From Phoronis australis (taxonomy: Eukaryota; Phoronida; Phoronidae), in the NCBI GenBank assembly GCA_002633005.1, contig NMRA01000379.1, forward strand, positions 250,001 to 310,000: a stretch of 60,000 nt of DNA, read 5' to 3'. The notes under the pieces were generated by a model. It was not told the origin of the DNA. It worked only from the letters and a program-made list of their open reading frames with translations, and did not search any database. Positions 22,746 to 35,600 of the stretch are shown here, piece by piece (position 1 is the first letter of the stretch; the number at the start of each line of letters is the position of its first letter). Position numbers and translations under genes: made by a program.

Positions 22746-23262
22746 CCGTAATCGTTCGGGTTAACGCCCATGCTCAGTTAACCGCCCACCCCTACTTTAG
22801 GTGGATTTTCGATTTAACCGCCCACTGCTCGGTTAACCGCCCCCCTGCTATTTTTGAATATTTCCAATTAAGCGCCCACCTCTCGGTTAAGCGCCCATCC
22901 CCTACTTTTGACGATTGGTGATTACTGCCCTGTGCTAATAGGAAACGCGAATCCCCGATCTTTTAGATCGATGATAACATTGAGTGCAACGACGGCCTCA
23001 GAGACCGCGGTTTAGCAATGTGAATTATGATACCAGTAACAAATTATTGTAACGGGTCATCGATTAACTTCAAAATGTAATACTTGAACACTTTGTCACT
23101 TTCTTTTCTTCTCATGTTCGCAAACTTTAGGAACCGCGCTGGCGTCTACACCTCCACTTTCAGCCACAATCTCTGCCGCACTGAGTTATCGACTACAGTG
23201 CACTATATAAAAGATGCATTCGAAATAACCAGGTCAGAGAAATGTGACATTGGTTTTGCCAA
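22746..23262. repeat. Insertion with repeated gttaaccgcccac phrases
   Basis: Starting with ccgtaatcgttcgggttaac directly after TTA, the phrase (g)gttaa(c/g)cgccca(c/t) recurs about six times between 22760 and 22900. The stretch then becomes ordinary sequence up to a single N at 23263, where the second transposon copy starts. The ccgta.. opening next to TA suggests a TA-targeting element whose other end is missing. Confidence 0.5.
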
Positions 23263-23263
23263 N

Positions 23264-25234
23264 TTTGGTCCTGGGAGGGGGGGAGGCAAAGTGGACCCAA
23301 AATCCATTTAATTAAACTTTCAAGTGCAACATCCGTTTCAAGTTTATTTCATTCACCACTCGTATTAAAATGATGAAACTTAAGACGGGAAAATGCCTGC
23401 TGTTATTGATTAAGACACCTGCTAACTAATGGCCCATTAACGATTTATTTAAACGTTTAATGCAACAAAAATTCTTTTTCCAAAAGATATTGTAGTAACT
23501 CTGGGTACCATGTCTATTAAAACCCAATTTTTCATGGGTTTTGCAGATAAGATAGGGTGTTTGGACCCTAAGGGATAATAAAACCCCTAAAAATGAACTT
23601 GTACAAAAGGAAATATAACTATTTTATGGGTTTACGGATAAGACCCCGTGTGACAAATAACCCTAGTGTAGGAGGGGAACTTTTTATAGAAGAATCTGAA
23701 CAGAAAAGAGGCTCAGGCTTCAAGAAACAACTTGAGAGGGAGTCAATCAAATGAGAGCTACCTGTCTATCTCACCAAGGATTGGTTGAGCAACTTCTACT
23801 GTCCACTTCTAGATGGAAGGGGAGTGTATTTCAGGGTGATGGGAGAGTGCACTTGGTACGTCGTTAAAGTTGGAGAAATATGCACAGAATCAGTTCCATC
23901 TAATTGTAATCACTCAGAAGCCGATACCAAAACTATCCTTCATATGATTGATGCACACAAGTCCTCACCTGGCAACATGGTTATAAGACCTTCTGGCACA
24001 GACATTCCAGTTCTGCTCCTACACCATGTCTATTGAATTACATCCATGGTGTGGATGGAAGTTGGAACTAGAGGACAAGATGATCTGCGTTATTTGAATG
24101 TCACTAAGATTGCTACTTGGATAGGCCAAAGTATGTTGTGCTGCACTCCTCTACACACTTTGACTGGATGTGACTATACTTGTGCATTTGTAAGTGAAGG
24201 AAAGAACAGACTAATGCAATTGTGGCAAAACGTGATATGTTTCAGAGATTTTTGCTTCAGTGAGACTCGATGTCCCAACAGGAGAAGTCATCAAAATTTT
24301 TCAGGATTTTGATAGTATGTTCTACAGAGCACTTAAACTTGTCCCACTCAACGAGCACCGGTTAACATGATTGACAAAACCTACAAATGAAAGTCAACGC
24401 TATGCACCCATTTGAGAAGCTTAAAAGCATCAAGGGCAGCAATATTTCACCGTTTGAAGCTGAACTAGCACTTCACGTAGATAAAAGTGCATTTTTTGCT
24501 AGACTATGGGGTAGTGCTCTTTTCCAAATCTTGGACAAAACACCCGCCAATGGACGAGAAAATGTTGGCAGCGAATTTTGCATGATTTGATTCAGTAGAG
24601 AACTGATGTCCCCTGCGGTCATTCCAAAGGTTCAAGTCAAAACAGAGCCAGATGACAATGGTGGCTGTGGTGAGAGAGATGATGATATAGACAACGATGT
24701 AGATGAAGATAGTGATCTTCCAAGAATAATGGAGCCGCGAAGAGAGTGATGACAATCACGACTTTAATGTTTGCATTTAAATTACACCACGGTTAATAAT
24801 TGTTATTGCCTTTTGAATTTAGGTTTTATCGTATGAAACAATAGACTGTGTCATGCATCACAATCCCATGTACTTTCATTTCTTGCCCCTAGATATGCTT
24901 CAAGCAGCTTAGCTTTAATTTGAAGTTACCCCAGATGTATCTTAACTTATGTTTTTGTTTCATTTTTGTTGTATTTGAGAGTAAATTCAATTTGGTCATA
25001 TCTTCAGATGTATTTGAAATTAATATGTTTTATCCATAGTAGTAATAAAAGTTGTCATATTTCCTCTTTTATACAAGTTCATTTTTGGGGGTCAAAACAC
25101 CCCCATCTTGTCCACAAACCCTGGAAAAATCCAGATTTTTTTTTGCAATTAAAAGCTTAGAACAAATTCTTAATTGGCCGTTAATTAACAATTGTCCTAA
25201 TCAATTACATGAGAATCTTTCATGTCGTAAGTTA
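23264..25234 (+). mobile_element. DNA-transposon-like element, copy 2 (near-identical tandem duplicate)
   Basis: It repeats 20734-22745 almost base for base, including the left inverted arm, the coding relics (HSEADTKTILHMIDAH, LHTLTGCDYTCAFVSEGKN, ISPFEAELALHVDKSAFFA) and the right arm. It has scattered substitutions and small indels: for example copy 2 carries an extra segment at about 23766-23790 and lacks about 20 bp at 25095. It is also broken by stops. The frames differ at several indels, so some sections are more intact in one copy than the other. A lone N at the left junction leaves open an assembly or haplotype artefact. Confidence 0.75.
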
Positions 25235-26275
25235 TATTTATGTTCATTTGAAAAGTTTTATCCACAGTAGTGTCAGAGTGGACTGACACTGTTCTTAGTT
25301 TAATTATTTTGTTCTCTTGTACTGTGTGTGTTCAAGCAGATAGTTTTTGATTGGCATGACCCCTGAGGTCAGGACGGCGATGATGTAATTTGCTTACCAA
25401 AGAATAGTGCAAAACATTGTTGAAGATTCTAGCATGTAAGTGATTAATGTAATCTGGAACATTTTAAAGCCTAGTATATGTCTATAGAATGATTGTGTAG
25501 ATTCCGAAAAGTTCTAGAATGTGCTTGAATTGGTGGAAAGTTCTAGAGACCATAAGTACCTAGGTACGGGTTTGTGACAGTTAGTTAAAAGTTTAAACCA
25601 GTGGAAAGTGAGTTGAAGATCAGTTAAGGTAAGTTAAAGTTAGTTACAAGAGAGTTGCAGTTGACTTAAACTGAAGCGAATCAGCTGTTACAGCGATAGT
25701 CAATAGAGATCCAGCTACAAAGACAGCAGGTTATTGAATCAGTGAATGTAAGAGTTACTGAAAGTGTCTCAGAAGTTCATCACAAGTCAAGGCTTCGCAG
25801 CACTGGCTGGAGCATAAAACACACATTACGTCGGACATTATGTTTGAGTAGGCTTGTGAACATACGGTTGAAGTCATTAATTTGAACCAGTCTTCAGTCA
25901 ATCCTCACACTCAAGGCTATTAGCACTTGTCAGTGACGTGTACCCACCCACACACGGGGAAAAAGGTGACAAGTTTTAATAAAAAAATTCCTAGTTCCTC
26001 TTTTATTAGTTCATTTTTGAGGATTTTCTTATCCCTTGGGTCAAAATACCTCGTCTTATCTGCAAACCCCAGGAAAAATGGTGTCTGCAGTTGAGGATGT
26101 GGTGTCCAGGGTTACTAAGCTATCTTTTGGAAAAAGAATTTTTGTTGCACTTTAAAGTTTAAATAAAATGTTAATTGAATGTTAATTAGTAGGCCTCTTA
26201 GTTAATAACTTTAGGCATTTTTGCATCTTAAGTTACATCATTTTAATTTGAGTGAAATAAACTTGAAATTCTAAA
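25235..26275. mobile_element. Third right-arm copy of the same transposon, interrupted by an LTR-like insertion
   Basis: 25240-25270 (tttgaaaagttttatccaca) and 25985-26275 (cctcttttattagttcattt onward) together line up with the right arm of copies 1 and 2. This copy runs further, to gagtgaaataaacttgaaat, which is the reverse complement of the extreme left end (caagtttatttcattcac at about 20810). It therefore shows the complete outer terminus that copies 1 and 2 lack. Confidence 0.6.
25271..25971 (+). mobile_element. LTR-like insertion, about 700 bp
   Basis: The segment splits the third right-arm copy in two. It begins tgtcagagtggactgacact and ends aaaaaggtgaca, that is TG...CA ends as in a solo long terminal repeat. 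It has no open frame. A clean target-site duplication is not visible (cagtag on the left, agtttt on the right), so the LTR reading is tentative. Confidence 0.35.
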
Positions 26276-26642
26276 AAAGTCCTGCTGGCTCCAACTAATG
26301 GTGAGCGTCATTGTTATGTATTGACAAAAACTGATGAATGCCTGCTCTCGTTTCTACTTTTTCTTAATTTCCACTTTACAAATACTTTTTCCTACTTCTT
26401 TGAAAATGTGACTTACCTTATTCTTACTTTTTGCCTAAAACTGCTTGAAAGCCTTTTTAAATGAAAAGAAAATTTCTGCAGTAGGTCATATTGTGTCCTA
26501 AATTGATATTGTGAGTTGGCAGTTTGGGAATTGGACGTCTAGCTGTTTGCATTGCTAGAGAGTGTGGTGTTCCCGCATGTATTGCTGGAGAGTGGTGTTC
26601 CCTCATAACATTCAGCCATTTACTACTGTGTTTCTTTTGCAG
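26276..26642 (+). promoter_or_regulatory. 5' flank and 5'-UTR intron end of CHEK1
   Basis: A pyrimidine-rich acceptor (gtgtttcttttgcag, ending 26642) precedes the start exon, so CHEK1 has at least one non-coding upstream exon. I could not locate that exon or a core promoter. The transposon cluster ends only about 370 bp upstream. Confidence 0.5.
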
Positions 26643-26673
26643 ACGCACCAGCAAGTAACAGTGCTGACTGATA

Positions 26674-29600
26674 ATGGTGACCTCTTTTGTTGAAGGATGG
26701 GACTTCGTCCAAACTTTGGGAGAGGGGGCATTTGGGGAGTTAGTATTCCATCTTGGCATTAGCCTAGATTGTGTGATATTCACTTGTTCCTTTCACATCT
26801 GATTAATAGATCTAAGGAATACTGTAATGTTTTGCCGAGTTGCTTTTAATTGCCCTAGACGCATTCACTGTGTTAAGAACTGCAAATGAGCCGTAATGAT
26901 GTTTTAAAGTTTCTGTTTGCTCATTGCATATCCTGGATGTCATGTTTAAATCTGATTTTGTCAAAAATTATGTAGCAGCTTTAAACTTTGCTCCAAGTCG
27001 TGTTGTTTTTTCCTTTTTAAGAATTCCCACCATGCATTTTCATAGTTTTTTAGGTTTCATTTAGCTAATATGAAATGAATAACATAAAATCTGACTAAAT
27101 TTGCATTGTTTATGCCGAATAGCCAGGATGGATTTTTTAATTTTGAATACAAACTATTTATTTCCAAGTTTTCCGCCAAATGATGTAATGGGTGGAAGAC
27201 GTTTCGTCACTTGACAATCAGTTGCAGTGATAGAACGCAGCAGGTCAGAAGACGAGGATGATTTTGAGGTAGAACTGGACAATTATTATGCAGGCAGAGA
27301 AGAGAAAGGATACAGGCATCACTCAAGTACTTGAAGAATCAGACAATGAATTTGATTTCCTACTTAGTGAACTCTCCTCGGTTTTGAGGCCACATAAACT
27401 CGACCCACTTGCATGAGAAATGCTGCTGCCCTAGAATGGAAGCTGTTTGTTAGTTATTTATAAATTTGCAAATACACGTACAAGATGGCAAGTACGTCAA
27501 CATAACGCCGTTTTTTGAGTTTGGTCAAAACACGATTCCTTGAAGTGTGCCGAACAAAGTGTGGCGCCCGACTGAATCACATGTTCCATACTGACATCCC
27601 ACACTCTTAAGCACAAACCGACGCCATTTTTGTACAACTTTCACGCTTTTAGGAAATTTGAGCACAGAGACGTTCTCAATCAACCTCCTGTTACCACAGC
27701 CTCCACAAACGCACATTTTCATGTCTGAAAAAGGCGAATCTCCGCGGACTTTCCTCAACTCCTCCGTAGCGCACTGGTAAAAACAAGGATGGAGACGGGT
27801 CTTCCATCCATTGCAACCTTGATAACAGAAAAATATTTTTGTAAAATTTTTTGGCTGTTTCTTACCAACGGTATGTACTAAAGACTATTAAATCTCTTAA
27901 GATGTAATAATAATATTCTTTTTGAGACACAGGGTCATGGTGGGAACTTTTTAAATACTTAAAGTTTTCCAATTGTAGGGTCAAGTTAGCTGTCAACTCA
28001 ACTACGCAAGAGGCTGTGGCTGTAAAGATCATCAACTGTGAAGAGAAAAAAGTGTCCGAGACTGTTCGAAAGGAGGTGGGCTATCGGGTTACTGGTGGGT
28101 TGTTTGGGGTTACTGGTGGGTTGTTTGGGGTTACTGGTGGGTTGTTTGGGGTTACTGGTGGGTTGTTTGGGGTTACTGGTGGGTTGTTTGCGGATACTGG
28201 TGGGTTGTCACTGATTACTGGTGGGTTGTCAGGGGTTACTGGTGGGTTGTCGGGGGTTACTTATGAGTTGTCAGTGTTATGGTTAGAAGGGGAAACATGA
28301 TCGTCTTAGTGAAGCAGAAAGTCTAATTATAGAATTGATGTGGGAAAGAGAAAAAGTAAGTTGTTTTAGGGTGATGAATTTTGAAAAATATGCTAGAGTT
28401 AAATTATTTTGATGAATTCCTAATGTTAACAAACATAATAAGTCTAACCTGTCATGTTAACAAAATTGGTACAATCCTTATCTCAGCATCCATTCTTGTA
28501 TCCCCTTTCTAAAGCAGCTGTACATTGTAATATTAAATCAATTGCGTGAGCTGTAAAGTTATTCAAGATTGCAACATGGATGCATGAACCTTTATTTACA
28601 AAAAAAAAAAATAAAGTGTATTGGATATCCTTTAATAGAATATATTATAAATTTTCATTTGGATGTTGATGAAACTGTCAGAAGAAAATTTGTAAAAAAT
28701 AGTAATGTAAAATATTCAGAAAATTGTAAAATAGTGTGCCACTGATGTTTTTCATTTTGAATGTTTTCTCTTGACGTTTTAGGTTTGTGTTCATCGAATC
28801 GTTGATCACGAGAATGTCATCAAGTTTTATGGCAAAAGGAGAGAAGGAAATTTTGAATATCTGTTTTTGGAATATGCTAGTGGTGGAGAATTGTTTGACA
28901 GGATAGGTGAGTAGTTGCAGTGTTTGAGGTTCAGGAAGAAAATTTTTAGCACAAACTCAAAACCCTTCTCACCTTCCACGAGACACTACATGCTGTGGAA
29001 CTAAGTTTTATGGACGCCAAAATTACCTTTTCAACGCAAAAATGTTGATAATGAATTGGAATTATTTTACACGTTTCAGTCGTAAGAGTTGAGAGGATCA
29101 CCTTGTCATTTTGTATTGTTATGACAGGAATGACTGAAAGTGGATACTAAAAACTGTTTTGGTAATAGTGCCCGAGTAGTTGAATTTCATGTTCCATGGT
29201 AAGGGTGCGTGTGACCCTTGACCTTGCATGAGCCTTCATTGGCTGTGCCACAGATCAAGTTTAAGCATACGACAATGAGACAATGTTCATACAAAATGTA
29301 TGTCTTTTTGGTGCGCACATTCAACAGTAACTGGTCATACTTTGATGTACACATAATGCATTAGTTTGTTTTTTGCTACATGGTGCTGACTCTCACATTT
29401 CATTTGAAAGACGCAAATATTTTAGTCCTGTTGGGAGATTTGGCAAATCATTTTCTCAGTAAAATTTTAATCTCTCTGTACGGTCAGTTATAGAAAAGGT
29501 GTGCTTTTGTTGGATCAGTTTTTAAAGCACGTGACTTCATCTAACTGTAAAGTGTACGTCATGTGCTTAATGATCTTTGTTACTTTTCTTTTCAGAGCCT

Positions 29601-32600
29601 GATGTTGGAATGCCCCAACAGGAGGCGCAGCGTTACTTCAAGCAGTTGCTCGCTGGTGTGGACTATCTTCATGTTCATGGTATAACACACAGAGATCTGA
29701 AACCCGAGAATCTGTTGCTTGATGATGCAGGTGAATTCTGGGTCTCTTGGCCTTTTTGTGGGCCTCTTGGCCTGTTACTGGGTCTCTTGGCCTGTTACTG
29801 GGTCTCTTGGCCTGTTCACGGGTCTCTTGGCCTGGTTGTCAGCCTCTTCGCCTGTTAATGGGTCTGTGCCTATATACGCCCGTGCGCCTAAAGAGGCCCA
29901 TGTGCCTATATACGCCCGAGGGCCTATATAGGCCCGTGCGCCTATATAGACCCGTCCACCTATATAGGCCCGTCCACCTACATAGGCCCGTGCGCCTATA
30001 CCATTTTTAAAAAATAAACTGGACACACTGTTAAGGTTTGCACAAATCCATGTCCTTATCAACTTTGTTTCACCTGACTAAATCTTGTCAAAGTCTTGTC
30101 ACTCCACAGCATTTGTGCAAAACCATTAAAAATAAACAGTGGATAGACGCAACATAACATTTAACTCAACTAAATTTTGATGAAAATGCAATCTTATTGT
30201 GACCAAAGTACCACATACCGTATTTGCCCTAATAAGTGCCCCAGGTGCTTAGAAAAATTCCATTCGGGGGGGGGGGTGGCACTTATTGTAGCCTAATGAA
30301 ACGGGTAAAATCGGAAGCTAGGATTCATCAAATTTACGCTCTGTGCCATATCTGTAACCTATGACAGACTTTCTTCAAAATTGTGTTGCTTTGCTATCAA
30401 AAATTTGTTGTTAAATTACTATCATTTTTCAACAAACTGTGCTTAAATCCCAGTGCGAAAACTTGCCGACTGATGCATCACTGCCTCGCAGTCATCAATA
30501 GGGCAACTTGAATTCTTGAATAAAAATACAGTTTTGACTCAACAAATTACCTGAAATGTTTAAGTTTTCCAAATAGCATCCCTAAGATTTTTAAGTTCCT
30601 GTGGAGCCAGGATAAACTGCAGATCAAGTCCAAATCTGCACAACATGTACATCACAACGTGTTTTATTTGGCACTTGCTGGTCTCACCTTCTAAAAATGT
30701 TCGAGAATTGTCCTGAGGGACTGGATGCGTGACATTTTAATAGATATTTTCCTGGAGATTCGCAGTGTAAGGGTGTGTAAGTGTTCACTATCAGTGGGTC
30801 ATTTTGACTTTAAAAACACCAATTACGATTAACTAAATAATTGTTCTTAAAGATAACACAAAATTTTTTCACGGTATTGGAAACTTTCGGAAAATAGTGC
30901 CAATATTTATTTCTTGCTGATGCTATGTTACCCGTTTTATGAATGGTTAGTTCCCAACTAATGTCTTTGATAACAGGTGCATGTATGTAGCGCGCGCTTT
31001 CTGGCCACGTGCTTTTAACACTGGTCAAATTTTTTGTTAGTCTTCAATTCGCGTTTTTCACTTGTACAATGAAATTTGGATTCCTGTTGAGAGAGGGAAA
31101 GATACAATACAATCCTGTTGACAAGAATGCTGCGTCTGTTCTGAAAGGCCAGACCATAGTGGGACAGTTTCCTTGCAAGATCAGAAGTTTAAATTGTATT
31201 GTCACTGCTAAGTAGCGACATAGCTGCGAGGCTCGTGGTCTATAAATTCTGCGCACTATGATTTTTTTCAGGACTGTCGAATCTTATTAATAAAATGAAG
31301 ACGTTACTGTAGAATTTTAGTACTGTAAGTAAGGCATTTTTCACATATACACATTCATGGGCTGGGCGCTTACGTTTAGCAAAGTCTGAAAATGCGTGGG
31401 GGGCGCTTATAGGCGCATAAGATCTTATTCGGGCGAATACGGTAACTCAAAAAATATCTGGCAAGAGATTCCTCATAGTTTGAGTGTGACAAAATTATGT
31501 TGAAGTCTGGAATTTATTTCGAAAACTACTATACATGTGAACCAACACACAGCCATGTGTAAAGCACCACTGAAACTGAGGAATAATTTTTTTGAATATT
31601 GTGGAAATGGTACTTGTTTATTGTGTTACAAAATGTTTTAACATTGATGCGAATTTTACGTAAATTTCAATATTTTTGAATATGAAAGGTGCTAAGAATA
31701 AACACAATGTACATGATAACATAGAAGTTATGACGGCTTGCACTTATAAACGAATCATAAGTGCCTATATATGTTAAACACTTGATTAGAAAATTTTCTT
31801 TGAAGTAACACATTATTTCGGATAAAAGCAAATGGACCTAAGTATGCATATACTCGCTACTCCAAAACAGCTGGTTGAAACATGGCAGCAGTAAATGTGT
31901 GTTATCACCTGGATGAAGGTCATCAAACATGCTTCAATCCTAATTTGCTGACAAAAACATTGTGTGGACATTCACATTTCAAGCTCAAAATACATCTCCC
32001 GCCACTAACACAAAATTACATCTGCATCAAAAATCAATTTCACATGAATTTAGACATACATCACTTGAAACTCTCCAATTTCCAGCCAGCGTTCATGATT
32101 TTGTAACTGATTGACTATTTCAGATAATTTGAAAATAAGTGACTTTGGGTTTGCTACATGGTTCCGGTTCAAAGGACGTACACGTCAGATTGACAAGTGT
32201 TGCGGCACTGTACCATATGTTGCTCCAGAGGTCATACAACAGGTCCCCTATGACGCAGAGCCGGCGGATCTTTGGTCTTGTGCAATTATACTCATCACTC
32301 TCCTTGCTGGAGGTAATTTCTGCATGGAATGTTTTGTCTGCTTCATCTCGGTGATGATACCTTTAGGAGTGCATCCAACACTTTGGAATTGCTATAAAAA
32401 GTAATAAAAAATTAATGCAGGCAGCATGGTACCAAACATGCACAAGTTGCTCAGGTGAGACAATTGCACCGATTATCTTTTATGCGCCCACATATTTATA
32501 TGTGGGTTCATATTGTCATCATGTCTGTTTGGGCGTCTGGCATCTGCGGCTGTGTATCCTAAACCCCTTGCAGGATTGTAATGAGATTTAAATTTAAAAG

Positions 32601-35600
32601 ATATGTTTCTATGAAGCTGGCGATAGATGACCACGAGTTTCAGACGGATTGCCTCTAGTGGCAATTTTTAGTTTTTTTACATTTGCATAGAGTTCCTTGA
32701 TGGATTTGCTGAAATGGTTCTCTTTTATAAGAGATGATGCCTTTCTGTTTATGGATGGATTTGACATATCCTCCCCCACCTGGTGGCAATTTAAAAAAAT
32801 AAGAAGGTTTTTGACGTCTGCCTTTCTATCCATCAAATTGCTCAAAGGATAAACGAAAATTGGCAGATGTGTTCCTGATGAGAATGCAGTGGCTGACACT
32901 GATTTTCGGATGGGTTCGAATGCTGCTGTGGTAATTTTTGTTTTTTTTTGGGTCTATGGCTGTATCTCTAATTTTTTGGACGATCTTTGTGAAATTTGAC
33001 GGGTACATTCCTATGGAGGTAACAATGAATGACATGTTTCAGACCAATCTGGCTGCAGGTGTGCCCCCTAGTGGCAGTTTTATTTTTTACGTTTACCTCT
33101 GTATCTTCGAGTTCTTGAATTTTCATGAAATTTAACATATAGGTTTCTATTAAAGGAATAATGATGTCTTTCTGGTTTCAGAGGAATCTGACGTATTCTC
33201 CGCCACCTGGTTTTTGCCTGCATTTTTGACGTCCGCTGTCCTATCTGCCCAAGCATTCAAAGGATAATTATAAAAATTACGAAATGTTTTCCTGATGAGA
33301 AGTTTACAGCTCACACTGGTTTTCGGATAGGTTCGACTATTTTGGCGACCCCTGGTGGCATTTTTTGCAGGATCTTTGAAATGTGGCATATATGTTCCTA
33401 TGGAGATGATAACGGATGATGATGAGTTTCAGACCATTCTGACTGCAGGTGTGCCCCCTAGTGGGAGGTTTAGTTTGTTTACATTTGCCTCTGTTTCTTT
33501 GGAGTTCAGTGATGGATTTTTCTGAAATTTGGCAAATAGGCTTCTATTAAGGCGAAAATTATGCCTTTCCATTTTCAGACAGATTCAATATATTTGTGCT
33601 ACTTAGTGGCTATGTTTTACGATTTTTAGTTCGTTTTTAATGTTTGCCTCTTTATATGCCTAACTGTTCAAAGGGTCATCGTGAATCATAGTTGTGTTCC
33701 TGATTAGAATACCATAGCTGACATTGATTGTTTGGATGAATCTGTTCCTTGTGGTGCCCCCTTGTGGTGCCCCCTTGTGGTGGTTCTGTAGTTTTTGTGA
33801 CCATGGCTGGAGTTCCTGATTCCTTTGCATGATGTTTGTGAACTTGTGCAGGTGTTTTTCTATAGTTGTGATAGCGGCTGCCAGTGACTTTGGGCGGCTC
33901 TGACTACCGCTATGCCCCAGACATAGCAATTTTATTTTTACTTTTGCTTCTACATATCTTCAGTTCCTTGATGTTTTTTCATGAAATTTGGAATCAGGTT
34001 TCTGCTATGAAGATGGCAACATCTTTCCAATTTGCGATTGATTTGACGTATGTTTTGCATCACGTAGTGGCCATGTCAATTATTTTTGAGACTATTTTTC
34101 TGCTGTTTGCTTGTGTATCGGCAAACCAGTCAGATGTGTTCTTACTGAAATTAGCAACGTAACTGTGGTGCTCCCTACTGACATTATTTTCTCATGTGCC
34201 TTTGTATCTACCGAACCCCTTGCAAGATTACAATTTGTCAAGTCTGGTCTTATTATTAACCTGACATCAGATGGACTCATTCTATTACCGGTGTGTGTTC
34301 TAATGGCAATTTGTTTTTTATGTCTGCCTCTGAATATTTGTAGTTCCTTGGTGGATTTTCATGAGATTTGACGAACAGTTTTCTTATAGAGGGATAATTA
34401 CGCTCTTCCTATTTCGTAGGAGTTTGGCATATTCTGCGCCATCTAGTGGCCATTGTTATGATACTTAAAACACCATTAGGAGTACACCATTTGCACTGCA
34501 GTTGTGGACACATTTCAAAGCTCCACGTTGTGCTTGTTATGCTTTATTGATATCTTGTTGAAACCGAGCTGAGTAGATGTGACTCGAGGGTCTAGTACTG
34601 TGGTCCAAATAGACTCAAGTCCACAGTTGTGAGTAAAGGCAGCAGACACTTATCTCAAAAGACCACTCAGCCGCGTTTTGTAATCATTATGACATTGCTA
34701 AGTATGGTAACAAAAGCCAAGATTCAACTTTCTTTAATTTTCATCAGAAATTGTTTGAAATTGATTCTCGTGATTGTAAATTTACATTATAAAATAAATA
34801 AAAGCATTGGATGTCAATCAAATGGACACATCAAGCAAGAATATTAGAATATGTCTGAACAGTCTCACAGTCTTGACTTTCTTATTAAGTACTGTGTTTC
34901 CTGCCTCAATTGATGATGAGCCATTCTCCCGTCTGTCTATCAACACGTCTGTCTAGCAACATGTTTTGTTCTATATATGATTTTCCGTCTTCTTCAATTT
35001 TAGAAATTTCATTGCAGAGTTACCTTGGAATGAGCCAACTTACGCTTGTGAGGAGTATTGCAATTATAGAGATTCCAAGTTGAATCAGTCTCCATGGAGT
35101 AAAATGGACAGTTTGGTTTTAGGTAACTATTGAGTGTTCATGTTCAGGCTGTATTTCAATTGTAAATTTTTGCTCAATTCCCAGCTTGAGGTCCCAACTT
35201 GTAACAGCTAGGTGCTCTATCCAGCTATCAGCACCAGCCTGCTTTTAGTTAGATTACGGTAAACTGTCTTGAATTTTAGACAAAAATAGTTGTCAAAAGT
35301 CATTTTTTCATTTTTCTATGACTTCTAACATTTTTGTGAATGTCTACCATTTTTCAAAAGATTGTCTGATGTTGGCTTTGTTATGAAACTTGAGCATTTG
35401 ATTGGCTGCCACATGCCTTTCATGCAAAAATGATAACAAGAAATTCCATTTGTCGGCCATTGTGTGTCCCACATTGGTGAGATTTTACTGCGCATTCCGC
35501 ACTTTATATGACGAGCCTGTCAGTCCAACTTGTTGAGCCTGCAATCTGTTTCATGAAAATTTCTTGGGTTGCCAATTGGAAATTGAGCTTGTCAAAACAA

